From positions 682,001 through 746,000 of the forward strand of contig CATKHW010000562.1 of assembly GCA_949752795.1 (NCBI GenBank): a stretch of DNA of 64,000 nucleotides, given 5' to 3'. The stretch is from Hyperoodon ampullatus. Lineage: Eukaryota > Chordata > Mammalia > Artiodactyla > Ziphiidae. Positions 1 to 15,200 of the stretch are shown piece by piece. How positions within the stretch are numbered: the stretch's first letter is position 1; every line of letters begins with the position of its first letter. The translations under genes and the position numbers were made by a program. Below the pieces are notes generated by a model. That model was given only the letters and a program-made list of their open reading frames with translations. It made no database searches and was not told the DNA's origin.

Positions 1-3000
1 TGTTCATGGAGCATTATTATGACAGGGGTAATGGAGCATTGTGATGACAAGGGCATGGAACATTTGTCTGAAAAGTTTCATGGATTATTGTGATGAGAGT
101 GGGCATGGAGCATTGTGATGACAAGGGCACGGAACACAGTGATCCATGGGTCATGGAGGATTGTAATGACAAGGGCATGGAGCATTGTGATGAGAAGGGC
201 ATCGAGCAGTGTGATGACAAGCACCATGGAGATTTTTGATGACAATTGCATGGAACAATGTGATGAGAGGTTTCATGGAGTATTGTGATGACAATGGCAT
301 GGAGCATTGTGATGCCAAGGGTCATGGAGCATTTTGATGACAAGGGCGTGGTGCATTGTGATGAGAAGGGCAGGGAGCACTGTGATGACATTGTCATGGA
401 CCAATTTGATGAAAAGGGTCATGGAACATTTTGATGAGAGGCGTTATGTAACAATTTGATGTCAGGGGTCATGGAGCATTTTGATGAAAAGGGTCATGGA
501 GCATTTTGATGACAGGGGTTATGGAACATTGTGATGTCAGGGATCATCGAACATTGTGATGATAAGTGCATGTAGCATTGTGATGACAGGAGTCATGGAA
601 CATTGTGATGACAGGGTTGAGGGAGTATTGTGATGAATAGTGATGTAACATTGTGATATCAGTGGTGAGAAAGCATTTTGATTTGAAGTGCATGGAGCAT
701 TGTGATGACAAGGTTTATGGAGCATTGTGATGACAAGATTGTGGAGCACTGTGACGGCAAGCGCATGGTGCATTGTGATGACATGGGTCATGGAGCATTG
801 TGCTGACAAGCACATGGAGCATTGTAATGACAATGGTCATGGAGCATTGTGCTGAGAAAGGCATAGAGCATTGTGATGACAAGGGTCAAAGAGCATTGTG
901 ATGAAAAGTTCATGAAGCATTGTGGTTAAAATGGTCACAGAGACTGTTGATGACAAGGGCATGGACCACTGTGATGACAAAGGTCATGAAGCCTTGTGAT
1001 GACTGGAGTCACGGAGCATTGTCATAACAGGGGTCATGGAGCATTGTGATAACAAGGGCTTGGGGCATTGTGATGACAAGGGCATGGAGCATTGGTCTAA
1101 TAAGTTTCATGGCTTATTGCGATGACAGTTGGAATGGCGCATTGTGATGACAAGGGCATGGAGCATTGTGATGACCAGGTCATTCATTATTGTGAAGACA
1201 GGTGTCAGGGAGCATTGCGATGACATATGTAATGGCCCATTGTGATGACAATGCCATGGAGCATTGTGATGCCAAGTGTCATGGAGGATTCTGATGACAA
1301 AGGTAATGGAGCATTGTGATGACAATGGCTTGGAGCATTGTGATGACAAGGGTCAGGGAGCATTGTGCTGACAAGTGCATGGAAAATTGTGATGACAAGG
1401 GACATGGAGCATTCTGATGACAAGCTTGTGGAGTATTTTGATGACAATGGCATGGAGCATTGTGTTGAAAATGGCATGGTGCATTTTGATGAAAAAGGCA
1501 TGGAGCCTTTTTGTGACAGGGTTCAAGGAGCATTCTGACGACAAGTGTCAGGGAGCATTGTGATGACAAGTGTATCGAGAATTGTGATGACAAAGGTCAT
1601 GGAGCATTGTGATGAAAAGGGCATGGAGTATTGTGATGACAGGCATCATGGAGCATTGTGATGACAAGTGTTATGGAACATTGTGATCACAAGGGTTTGG
1701 AGCATTGTGATGACAGAGGTCATGGATCATTTTGATTTCAAGGAGCATGGAGCATTGTGATGACAAGGGCATGGAGCAATGTGATCCCAAGGTTCATGGA
1801 GGATTGTGATGGCAATGGTAATGGAGTATTGTGATGACAAGTGCATAGAACATTGTAATGACAAGGTCATGTAGCATTTTGCTGACAAAGGCATGGAGCA
1901 TTGTGATGACAGGTGTCATGGAGCACTGTGATGACAAGCGTCACGGAGCATTGTGATTACAGGGGTCATGGAGCATTGGGATGACAAGGGCATGCATCAT
2001 TGTGATGACAAGTGTCATGGAGCATTGGGCTGAAAATGTTCATGGAGTATTGTGATGACAGGGGTCATGGAGCATTGTGATGACTAGGGAATGGAGCATT
2101 GTGATGACAAGAGTCCCGGATCATTGTGTTGTCAGGTGATATTGAGCGTTGTGATGACTGTGGTCATGGAGAATGGTGATGATATTGCTCATGGAGCATT
2201 GTGATGAGAAGGTCATGGAGCATTGGGCTGAAAATGTTCATGGAGTATTGTGATGACAGGGGTCATGGAGCATTGTGATGATAAGGGAATGGGGCATTTT
2301 GATGACAATGTCCTGGAGCATTGTGATGAGAAGACCATGGAGCCTTGTGATGACAAGTCTCATGGAGCATTCTGATGAAAAGTGCCATGGAGCATTGTGA
2401 TTACAGGGGTCTTGGAGCATTGCGATGACAAGTGCATAGAGAATTGTGATGACAAAGCATGTAACACTGTGATGAAAAGCATCATGGAGCACAGTGATGC
2501 CAAGAATGTGGAGAATTGTGATGACAGGGGACATGGAGCATTGTAATGACCAGGGCATGGAGTATTGTGATGGCAAGACCGTGGAGCATTGTGATGAGAA
2601 GACCATGGATAATTGTGATGATGAGCGTCATGGAGCACTGTAATGACAAGTGGTATGGAGCATTGTGATAACAGGGGTCATGGAGCATTGTGATGACAAG
2701 GTTCATGGAGCATTCTGATGACAAGCTTGTGGAGTATTTTGATGACAATGACATGGAGCATTTTGATGAAAATGGCATGGGGCATTGTGATGAAAAAGAC
2801 ATGGAGCCTTTTCATGACAGTTTTCAGGGAGCATTCTGACGACAAGTGTCAGGGAGCATTGTGATGACAAAGGTCATGGAGAATTGTGACAACAAGGGCA
2901 TGGAGTATTGTGATGACAAGCACATGGAGCTTGATATGACGGGGTCATGGAGCATTGCGAGGACAAGTGCATAGAGAATTGTGATGAAAAAGCATGTAAC

Positions 3001-6000
3001 ACTGTGATGAGAAGTGTCATGGAGCATAGTGATGCCAAGATCGTGGACAATTGTGATGACAGGGGACATGGAGCATTGTGATGACCAGGGCATGGAGCAT
3101 TGCGATGGCAAGATCGTGGAGCATTGTGATGAGAAGACCATGGATAATTGTGATGAAGAGGGTCATGGAGCACTCTAATGACAAGGGGTATAGAGCATTG
3201 TGATGACAGTGGTCATGGAGCATTGTGATGACCGGGGACATGGAGCATTGTGATGCCCAAGGCATGGAGCACTGTGATGGCAAGACCGTGGAGCATTGTG
3301 ATGAGAAGACCATGGATAATTGTGATGAGGAGCATCATGGAACACTGTAATGACAAGTGGTATGGAGCCTTGTGATGACAGGGGTCATGGAGCATTGTTA
3401 TGACAGTGGTCATGGAGCATTGTGATGACAAGGGTCATGGAACATTTTGATGACAAGGGCGTGGAGCATTGTGATGAGAAGACCATGGACAATTGTGATT
3501 ACGAGTGTCATGGAGCACTGTAATGACAAGCAGTATGGAGCATTGTGATGACAGGGGTCATGGAGCATTGTGATGACTGGGGACATGGAGCATTGTGATG
3601 ACCAGGGCATGGAGCATTGTGATGGCAAGACCGTGGAGCACTGTGATGAGAAGACCATGGATAATTGTGATGACGAACATCATGGAGCACTGTAATGACA
3701 AGGGGCATCGAGCATTGTGATGACAGGTGTCATGGAGCATTGTGATGACAGGGGTCATGGATCATTGAGATGACAAGGGTCACGGAGCATTCTGATGAAA
3801 AGCTTGTGGAGTATTGTGATGACAATGGCATAAAGCATTGGAATGAAAAGGGCATGGATCATTGTGATGAAAAAGGCATGGAGACTTGTCATGACAGGGT
3901 TCAATGAGCATACTGATGACAAGTGTCAGGGAGCATTGTGATGACAAGTGTATTGAGAATTGTGATGACAAAGGTCATGGAGCATTGTGATGAGAAGTCC
4001 ATGGATAATTGTGATGACCAGCGTCATGGGGCGTTGTGATGACAAGTGTTATGAACATTGTGATCACAAGGGTTTGGAGCATTGTGATGGGAGAGGTCAT
4101 GGAGAATTTTGATTTCATTGTGATGACAATAGCATGAAGCATTATGGTGATGGGCATGGTGCATTGTGATGACAGGGTTCATGGAGCATTGAGATGCAAA
4201 GAGGCATGGATCATTGTAATAACAAGGTTCTTGGATCATTGTGATGACAAGGGCATGGAGTATTGTGATGAGAAGGCCATGGAGCATTCTGATGACATGC
4301 GTCAGGGAGCTTTGTGATGACATGGGCATGGAGCATTGTGATTACAGGGGTCTTGGAGCATTGTGATGACAAGGGCCATGGAGTCTTGTGATGACAAGGC
4401 CGTAGAACATTGTGATGGCAGGGGTCATGGAGCATTGTTATGAAAGGTGTAATGGAGCATTGTGATGACAAGGGCATGGAGCATTGGTCTGAAAAGTTTC
4501 ATGGATTATTGTGATGAGAGTGAGCATGGAGCATTGTGATGACAAGGGCATGGAACACAGTGATACATGTGTCATGGAGGATTGCAATGACAAGGGCATG
4601 GAGCATTGTGATGACAAGCGTCATGGAGCTTTGTGATGACAACGGCATGGAGCAATGTGATGAGAGGTTTCATGGAGCTTTGTGATGACAATGGCATGGA
4701 GCATTGTGATTCCAAGGGTCATGGAGCTTTGTGATGACATAGGCCATGGAGCATTTTGATGACAAGGGCGTGGTGCATTGTGATGAGAAGGGCAGGGAGA
4801 ATTGTGATGACAGTGTCATGGAGCAATTGGATGAAAAGGGTCATGGAACATTTTGATGACAGTGTTTATGGAACATTGTGATGTTAGGGGTCATGGAGCA
4901 TTGTGATGAAAAGGGTCATGGAGCATTGTGATGACAGGGGTTATGGAACATTGTGATGTCAGGGGTCATGTAGCATTGTGATGATAAGAGCATGTAGCAT
5001 TGTTGTGACAAGGGTCATGGAACATTGGGATGACAGGGTGGAGGGAGTATTGTGTTGACTAGTGATGGAACATTGTGATATCAGTGGTGAGAGAGCATTT
5101 TGATGAGAGGTGCATGGAACATTGTGATGACAAGGCTGTGGAGCATTGTGATGAGAAACGCAGGGCACATTGTGATGATATGGGTCATGGAACATTGTGC
5201 TGACAAACGCATGGAGCATTGTGATGACAAGGTTTATAGAGCATTGTGATGACAACGATGTGGAGCATTGTGATGACAAGCGCATGGCACATTTGATGCC
5301 ATGTGTCATGGAGTAATGTGCTGACAAAGGCATGGAGCATTGTGATGACAAGGGTCACTGAGCATTGTGATGAAATGTTCATGGAGTGTTGTGGTCACAA
5401 AGGTCACAGAGCCTTGTGATGACGAGGTCATGGACCACTGTGATGACAAAGGTCATGAAGCATTGTGATGACTGGAGTCATGGAGCATTGTGATGACAGG
5501 GGTCATAGAGCATTGTGATGAAAGGGCATGGAGCATTGTGATGACAGGGTCATGGAGCATTTTTCTGACAAGTTTCATGGATTATTGTGATGACAGTGGG
5601 CATGGTGCATTGTGATGACAAGGGCATGGAGCATTGTGATGAGAAGGTCATGGAGTATTGTGAAGAAGGGTGTCAGGGAGCATTGTGATGACATATGTCA
5701 TGGTCTATTGCAATGACAATGGAATGTAGCATTGTGATGCCAAGTGTCATGGAGGATTGTGATGACAAAGGTAATGGAGCATTTTGATGACAAGGGCTTG
5801 GAGCATTGTGATGACAAGGGTCATGGAGCATTGTGATGACAAGGTCATGTAGGATTTTGATGACACAGGCATGGAGAATTGTGATGATAAGGGTCATGGA
5901 GCACTGTGATGATAAGCGTCACGGAGCATTGTGATTACAGGGGTCATGGAGCATTGGGATGACAAGGGCATGGATCATTGTGATGACAAGTGTCATGGAG

Positions 6001-9000
6001 CATTGGGCTGAAAATGTTCATGGAGCATTGTGATGACAAGGGAATGGAGCATTGTGATGACAAGAGTCCCGGATCATTGTGTTGTCAGGGGTCATGGAGT
6101 GTTGTGATGACAGTGGTCATGGAGGATTGTGATGATATGGGTCATGGAGCATTGTGATGAGAAGGTCATGAAGCATTGGGCTGAAAATGTTCATGGAGTA
6201 TTGTGATGACACGGGTCATGGAGCATTGTAATGAGAAGGGAATTGAGCACTGTGATGACAAGGTCCTGGAGCATTGTGATGGGAAGTCCATGGAGCCTTG
6301 TGATGACAATTCTCATGGAACATTCTGATGAAAAGGGGCATGGAGCATTGTGATTACAGGGGTCTTGGAGCATTGTGATGACAAGGGCATGGAGTATTGT
6401 GATGAGAAGGCCATGGAGCATTCTGATGACATGCGTCATGGAGCTTTGTGCTGACAAGGGCATGGAGCATTGTGATGAAAATGGCATGGATCATTGTTAT
6501 GAAAAAGGCATGGAGCCTTGTCATGACAGGGTTCTAGGAGCATACTGACGACAAGTGTCACGGAGCATTGTGATGACAAGTGTAATGAGCATTGTGATGA
6601 CAAAGTTCATGGAGCATTGTGATGAGAAGACCATGGATAATTTTGATGATGAGCGTCATGGGGTGTTGTGATGATAAGTTTTATGGAACATTGTTATCAC
6701 AAGGGTTTGGAGCATTGTGATGACAGAGGTCATGGAGCATTTTGATTTCATTGTGATGACAATAGCCTGAAGCATTATGGTGATGGGCATGGTGCATTGT
6801 GATGACAGCGTTCATGGAGCATTGAGATGAAAAGAGGCATGGAGCATTGTGATTACAGGGGTCTTGGAGCATTGTGATGACAAGGGCAAGGAGCATTGTG
6901 ATGAGAAGGCCATGGAGCATTCTGATGACATGTGTCATTGAGCTTTGTGATGACAAGGGCATGGAGCATTGTGATTACAGGGGTCTTGGAGCATTGTGAT
7001 GACAAGGGTCATGGAGCCTTGTGATGACAATGGTGTGGAACATTGTGATGGCAGGGGTCATGGAGCATTGTTATGACAGGTGTAATGGAGCATTGTGATG
7101 AGAAGGGCATGGAGCATTGGTCTGAAAAGTTTCATGGATTATTGTGATGAGAGTGGGCATGGAGCATTGTGATGACAAGGTCACGGAACACTGTGATCCA
7201 TGGGTCATGGAGGATTGTAATGACAAGGGCATGGAGCATTGTGATGAGAAGGGCATCGAACATTGTTTTTACAAGCGTCATGGAGCTTTGTGATGACAAG
7301 GGCATGGAACAATGTGATGAGACCGTTCATGGAACATTGTGATTCCAAGGGTTAAGGAGCTTTGTGATGACAAAAGTCATGGAGCATTTTGATGTCAAGG
7401 GCGTGGTGCATTGTGATGAGAAGGGCAGGGAGAATTTTGATGACAGGGTCATGCAGCAATTTGATGAAAAGTGTAATGGAACATTTTGATGACAGGGGTT
7501 ATAGAACATTGTGATGTCAGGGGTCATGGAGCTTTGGGATGAAAAGGGTCATGGAGCCTTTTGATGACAGGGGTTATGGAACATTGTGATGTCAGGGGTC
7601 ATGGAACATTGTGATGATAAGGGGATGTAGCATTGTGATGACAGGGGTCATGCAACATTGTGATTACAGGGGTGAGGGAGTATTGTGATGACTAGTGATG
7701 GAACATTGTGATATCTCTATTGAGAGAGCATTTTGATGAGAAGTGCATGGAGCATTGTGATTACAAGGTTTATGGAGCATTACGATGACAAGGTTGTGGA
7801 CCGTTGTGATGAAAATTACGTGGCACATTGTGATGACAAGGGTCATGGAGCATTGTTCTGACAAAGGCATGGAGCATTGTGATGACAAGGGTCACGGAGC
7901 ATTGTGATGAAACGTTCATGGAGTATTGTGGTTACAAAGGTCACAGAGCCTTGTGATGATGTGGGCATGGACCACTGTGATGACAAATGTTATGAAGCAT
8001 TGTGATGACTGGAGTCACAGTGCATTGTGATGACAAGGGTCATGGAGCATTGTGATGACAAGGGCATGGAGCATTGTGATGACAGGGGCATGGAGCATTG
8101 GTCTGACAAGTTTAATAGATTATTGTGATGACAGTGGGCATGGGGCATTGTGATGACAAGGGCATGGGGCATTGTGATGAGGAGGTCATGGAGTATTGTG
8201 AAGACAGGTGTCAGGGAGCATTGTGATGACATATGTCATGGTCCATTGCGATGACAATGGCATGGAGCATTGTGATGCCAAATGTAATGGAGGATTGTGA
8301 TGACAAATATAATGGAGCATTGTGATGACTAGGGCTTGGAGCATTATGATGACAAGGGCCATTGAAAATTTTCATGACAATGTCGTGAAGCATTGTGATG
8401 ACAAGGTGCTGGAGCATTGTGATGAGAAAACCATGGAGCCTTGTGAGACAAGTCTCATGGAGCATACTGATGAAAAGGGGCATGGAGCATTGTGATTAGA
8501 GTGTCTTGGAAAATTGTGATGACAAGGGCATGGAGCATTGTGATGAGAAGGCCAAGGAGCAGTCTGATGACATGCGTCATTGAGCTTTGTGATGATAAGG
8601 GCATGGAGCATTGTAATTACAGGCGTCTTGGAGCATTGTGATGAAAAAGGCATGGATCATTGTGATGAAAAAGGCATGGAGCCTTGTCATGACAGGGTTC
8701 AAGGAGCATACAGAGAACAAGTGTCAGGGAGCATTTTGATGACAAGTGTATTGAGCATTGTGATGACAAAGGTCATGGAGCATTGTGAAGAGAAGACCAT
8801 AGATAATTGTGATGACGAGCGTCATGGGGCATTGTGATGACAAGTGTTATGGAATATGGTGATCACAAGGGTTTGGAGCAGTGTTATGACAGAGGTCATG
8901 GAGCATTTTGATTTCATTGTGATGACAATAGCCTGAAGCATTATGATGATGGGCATGGTGCATTGTGATGACAGGGTTCATGGATCATTGAGATAAAAAG

Positions 9001-9295
9001 GGACATGGAGCATTGTGATTACAGGGGTCTTGGAGCATTGTGATGAGAAGGGTCATGGAGCCTTGTGATGACAAGGCCATGGAACATCGTGATGGCAGGG
9101 ATCATGGAGCATTGTTATCACAGGGGTAATGGAGCATTGTGATGGCAAGGGCATGGAGCATTCTGATGACATGCATCATGGAGCTCTGTGATGACAAGGG
9201 CATGTAGCCCTGTGATTACAGGTGTCTTGGAGCATTGTGATGACAAGGGTCATGGAGCCTTGTGATGACAAGGCCGTGGAACGTTGTGATGGCAG
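1..9295 (+). repeat. 9,295 bp higher-order repeat, copy 1
   Basis: The sequence from position 1 recurs from 9,296 and again from 18,591, so the window happens to begin at this phase; the start point is arbitrary. The copy holds about 375 monomers in a fixed order of variants. Landmarks are an ACATTGTGATATC variant near 645 and 5,070, a GATTTCATTGTGATG junction near 4,110 and 6,745, and a seven-monomer sub-repeat at about 3,136-3,825. Confidence 0.95.
3136..3825 (+). repeat. Seven-monomer sub-repeat, 172-173 bp period (copy 1)
   Basis: The diagnostic variant GACCATGG(A)(T/C)AATTGTGAT occurs at 3,136, 3,308, 3,481 and 3,653, giving spacings of 172, 173 and 172 bp, or seven monomers each. Between these marks the order of variants (ACTGTAATGACAAG, then GGGGACATGG, then ACCAGGGCATGG, then GGCAAGACCGTGG) is largely kept. 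This is a middle level of organisation between the monomer and the 9.3 kb repeat. Confidence 0.85.
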
Positions 9296-12200
9296 TGTTC
9301 ATGGAGCATTATTATGACAGGGGTAATGGAGCATTGTGATGACAAGGGCATGGAACATTTGTCTGAAAAGTTTCATGGATTATTGTGATGAGAGTGGGCA
9401 TGGAGCATTGTGATGACAAGGGCACGGAACACAGTGATCCATGGGTCATGGAGGATTGTAATGACAAGGGCATGGAGCATTGTGATGAGAAGGGCATCGA
9501 GCAGTGTGATGACAAGCACCATGGAGATTTTTGATGACAATTGCATGGAACAATGTGATGAGAGGTTTCATGGAGTATTGTGATGACAATGGCATGGAGC
9601 ATTGTGATGCCAAGGGTCATGGAGCATTTTGATGACAAGGGCGTGGTGCATTGTGATGAGAAGGGCAGGGAGCACTGTGATGACATTGTCATGGACCAAT
9701 TTGATGAAAAGGGTCATGGAACATTTTGATGAGAGGCGTTATGTAACAATTTGATGTCAGGGGTCATGGAGCATTTTGATGAAAAGGGTCATGGAGCATT
9801 TTGATGACAGGGGTTATGGAACATTGTGATGTCAGGGATCATCGAACATTGTGATGATAAGTGCATGTAGCATTGTGATGACAGGAGTCATGGAACATTG
9901 TGATGACAGGGTTGAGGGAGTATTGTGATGAATAGTGATGTAACATTGTGATATCAGTGGTGAGAAAGCATTTTGATTTGAAGTGCATGGAGCATTGTGA
10001 TGACAAGGTTTATGGAGCATTGTGATGACAAGATTGTGGAGCACTGTGACGGCAAGCGCATGGTGCATTGTGATGACATGGGTCATGGAGCATTGTGCTG
10101 ACAAGCACATGGAGCATTGTAATGACAATGGTCATGGAGCATTGTGCTGAGAAAGGCATAGAGCATTGTGATGACAAGGGTCAAAGAGCATTGTGATGAA
10201 AAGTTCATGAAGCATTGTGGTTAAAATGGTCACAGAGACTGTTGATGACAAGGGCATGGACCACTGTGATGACAAAGGTCATGAAGCCTTGTGATGACTG
10301 GAGTCACGGAGCATTGTCATAACAGGGGTCATGGAGCATTGTGATAACAAGGGCTTGGGGCATTGTGATGACAAGGGCATGGAGCATTGGTCTAATAAGT
10401 TTCATGGCTTATTGCGATGACAGTTGGAATGGCGCATTGTGATGACAAGGGCATGGAGCATTGTGATGACCAGGTCATTCATTATTGTGAAGACAGGTGT
10501 CAGCGAGCATTGTGATGACATATGTAATGGCCCATTGTGATGACAATGCCATGGAGCATTGTGATGCCAAGTGTCATGGAGGATTCTGATGACAAAGGTA
10601 ATGGAGCATTGTGATGACAATGGCTTGGAGCATTGTGATGACAAGGGTCAGGGAGCATTGTGCTGACAAGTGCATGGAAAATTGTGATGTCAAGGGACAT
10701 GGAGCATTCTGATGACAAGCTTGTGGAGTATTTTGATGACAATGGCATGGAGCATTGTGTTGAAAATGGCATGGTGCATTTTGATGAAAAAGGCATGGAG
10801 CCTTTTTGTGACAGGGTTCAAGGAGCATTCTGACGACAAGTGTCAGGGAGCATTGTGATGACAAGTGTATCGAGAATTGTGATGACAAAGGTCATGGAGC
10901 ATTGTGATGAAAAGGGCATGGAGTATTGTGATGACAGGCATCATGGAGCATTGTGATGACAAGTGTTATGGAACATTGTGATCACAAGGGTTTGGAGCAT
11001 TGTGATGACAGAGGTCATGGATCATTTTGATTTCAAGGAGCATGGAGCATTGTGATGACAAGGGCATGGAGCAATGTGATCCCAAGGTTCATGGAGGATT
11101 GTGATGGCAATGGTAATGGAGTATTGTGATGACAAGTGCATAGAACATTGTAATGACAAGGTCATGTAGCATTTTGCTGACAAAGGCATGGAGCATTGTG
11201 ATGACAGGTGTCATGGAGCACTGTGATGACAAGCGTCACGGAGCATTGTGATTACAGGGGTCATGGAGCATTGGGATGACAAGGGCATGCATCATTGTGA
11301 TGACAAGTGTCATGGAGCATTGGGCTGAAAATGTTCATGGAGTATTGTGATGACAGGGGTCATGGAGCATTGTGATGACTAGGGAATGGAGCATTGTGAT
11401 GACAAGAGTCCCGGATCATTGTGTTGTCAGGTGATATTGAGCGTTGTGATGACTGTGGTCATGGAGAATGGTGATGATATTGCTCATGGAGCATTGTGAT
11501 GAGAAGGTCATGGAGCATTGGGCTGAAAATGTTCATGGAGTATTGTGATGACAGGGGTCATGGAGCATTGTGATGATAAGGGAATGGGGCATTTTGATGA
11601 CAATGTCCTGGAGCATTGTGATGAGAAGACCATGGAGCCTTGTGATGACAAGTCTCATGGAGCATTCTGATGAAAAGTGCCATGGAGCATTGTGATTACA
11701 GGGGTCTTGGAGCATTGCGATGACAAGTGCATAGAGAATTGTGATGACAAAGCATGTAACACTGTGATGAAAAGCATCATGGAGCACAGTGATGCCAAGA
11801 ATGTGGAGAATTGTGATGACAGGGGACATGGAGCATTGTAATGACCAGGGCATGGAGTATTGTGATGGCAAGACCGTGGAGCATTGTGATGAGAAGACCA
11901 TGGATAATTGTGATGATGAGCGTCATGGAGCACTGTAATGACAAGTGGTATGGAGCATTGTGATAACAGGGGTCATGGAGCATTGTGATGACAAGGTTCA
12001 TGGAGCATTCTGATGACAAGCTTGTGGAGTATTTTGATGACAATGACATGGAGCATTTTGATGAAAATGGCATGGGGCATTGTGATGAAAAAGACATGGA
12101 GCCTTTTCATGACAGTTTTCAGGGAGCATTCTGACGACAAGTGTCAGGGAGCATTGTGATGACAAAGGTCATGGAGAATTGTGACAACAAGGGCATGGAG

Positions 12201-15200
12201 TATTGTGATGACAAGCACATGGAGCTTGATATGACGGGGTCATGGAGCATTGCGAGGACAAGTGCATAGAGAATTGTGATGAAAAAGCATGTAACACTGT
12301 GATGAGAAGTGTCATGGAGCATAGTGATGCCAAGATCGTGGACAATTGTGATGACAGGGGACATGGAGCATTGTGATGACCAGGGCATGGAGCATTGCGA
12401 TGGCAAGATCGTGGAGCATTGTGATGAGAAGACCATGGATAATTGTGATGAAGAGGGTCATGGAGCACTCTAATGACAAGGGGTATAGAGCATTGTGATG
12501 ACAGTGGTCATGGAGCATTGTGATGACCGGGGACATGGAGCATTGTGATGCCCAAGGCATGGAGCACTGTGATGGCAAGACCGTGGAGCATTGTGATGAG
12601 AAGACCATGGATAATTGTGATGAGGAGCATCATGGAACACTGTAATGACAAGTGGTATGGAGCCTTGTGATGACAGGGGTCATGGAGCATTGTTATGACA
12701 GTGGTCATGGAGCATTGTGATGACAAGGGTCATGGAACATTTTGATGACAAGGGCGTGGAGCATTGTGATGAGAAGACCATGGACAATTGTGATTACGAG
12801 TGTCATGGAGCACTGTAATGACAAGCAGTATGGAGCATTGTGATGACAGGGGTCATGGAGCATTGTGATGACTGGGGACATGGAGCATTGTGATGACCAG
12901 GGCATGGAGCATTGTGATGGCAAGACCGTGGAGCACTGTGATGAGAAGACCATGGATAATTGTGATGACGAACATCATGGAGCACTGTAATGACAAGGGG
13001 CATCGAGCATTGTGATGACAGGTGTCATGGAGCATTGTGATGACAGGGGTCATGGATCATTGAGATGACAAGGGTCACGGAGCATTCTGATGAAAAGCTT
13101 GTGGAGTATTGTGATGACAATGGCATAAAGCATTGGAATGAAAAGGGCATGGATCATTGTGATGAAAAAGGCATGGAGACTTGTCATGACAGGGTTCAAT
13201 GAGCATACTGATGACAAGTGTCAGGGAGCATTGTGATGACAAGTGTATTGAGAATTGTGATGACAAAGGTCATGGAGCATTGTGATGAGAAGTCCATGGA
13301 TAATTGTGATGACCAGCGTCATGGGGCGTTGTGATGACAAGTGTTATGAACATTGTGATCACAAGGGTTTGGAGCATTGTGATGGGAGAGGTCATGGAGA
13401 ATTTTGATTTCATTGTGATGACAATAGCATGAAGCATTATGGTGATGGGCATGGTGCATTGTGATGACAGGGTTCATGGAGCATTGAGATGCAAAGAGGC
13501 ATGGATCATTGTAATAACAAGGTTCTTGGATCATTGTGATGACAAGGGCATGGAGTATTGTGATGAGAAGGCCATGGAGCATTCTGATGACATGCGTCAG
13601 GGAGCTTTGTGATGACATGGGCATGGAGCATTGTGATTACAGGGGTCTTGGAGCATTGTGATGACAAGGGCCATGGAGTCTTGTGATGACAAGGCCGTAG
13701 AACATTGTGATGGCAGGGGTCATGGAGCATTGTTATGAAAGGTGTAATGGAGCATTGTGATGACAAGGGCATGGAGCATTGGTCTGAAAAGTTTCATGGA
13801 TTATTGTGATGAGAGTGAGCATGGAGCATTGTGATGACAAGGGCATGGAACACAGTGATACATGTGTCATGGAGGATTGCAATGACAAGGGCATGGAGCA
13901 TTGTGATGACAAGCGTCATGGAGCTTTGTGATGACAACGGCATGGAGCAATGTGATGAGAGGTTTCATGGAGCTTTGTGATGACAATGGCATGGAGCATT
14001 GTGATTCCAAGGGTCATGGAGCTTTGTGATGACATAGGCCATGGAGCATTTTGATGACAAGGGCGTGGTGCATTGTGATGAGAAGGGCAGGGAGAATTGT
14101 GATGACAGTGTCATGGAGCAATTGGATGAAAAGGGTCATGGAACATTTTGATGACAGTGTTTATGGAACATTGTGATGTTAGGGGTCATGGAGCATTGTG
14201 ATGAAAAGGGTCATGGAGCATTGTGATGACAGGGGTTATGGAACATTGTGATGTCAGGGGTCATGTAGCATTGTGATGATAAGAGCATGTAGCATTGTTG
14301 TGACAAGGGTCATGGAACATTGGGATGACAGGGTGGAGGGAGTATTGTGTTGACTAGTGATGGAACATTGTGATATCAGTGGTGAGAGAGCATTTTGATG
14401 AGAGGTGCATGGAGCATTGTGATGACAAGGCTGTGGAGCATTGTGATGAGAAACGCAGGGCACATTGTGATGATATGGGTCATGGAACATTGTGCTGACA
14501 AACGCATGGAGCATTGTGATGACAAGGTTTATAGAGCATTGTGATGACAACGATGTGGAGCATTGTGATGACAAGCGCATGGCACATTTGATGCCATGTG
14601 TCATGGAGTAATGTGCTGACAAAGGCATGGAGCATTGTGATGACAAGGGTCACTGAGCATTGTGATGAAATGTTCATGGAGTGTTGTGGTCACAAAGGTC
14701 ACAGAGCCTTGTGATGACGAGGTCATGGACCACTGTGATGACAAAGGTCATGAAGCATTGTGATGACTGGAGTCATGGAGCATTGTGATGACAGGGGTCA
14801 TAGAGCATTGTGATGAAAGGGCATGGAGCATTGTGATGACAGGGTCATGGAGCATTTTTCTGACAAGTTTCATGGATTATTGTGATGACAGTGGGCATGG
14901 TGCATTGTGATGACAAGGGCATGGAGCATTGTGATGAGAAGGTCATGGAGTATTGTGAAGAAGGGTGTCAGGGAGCATTGTGATGACATATGTCATGGTC
15001 TATTGCAATGACAATGGAATGTAGCATTGTGATGCCAAGTGTCATGGAGGATTGTGATGACAAAGGTAATGGAGCATTTTGATGACAAGGGCTTGGAGCA
15101 TTGTGATGACAAGGGTCATGGAGCATTGTGATGACAAGGTCATGTAGGATTTTGATGACACAGGCATGGAGAATTGTGATGATAAGGGTCATGGAGCACT

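Noticed and set aside
8580..8837. Plus-strand 85-codon open frame (also at 17,875 and 34,833) and one at 27,887-28,108
   Set aside because: Plus-strand monomers normally contain TGA; these are runs where several monomers happen to lack an in-frame stop. The peptide is a repeat of the monomer translation.
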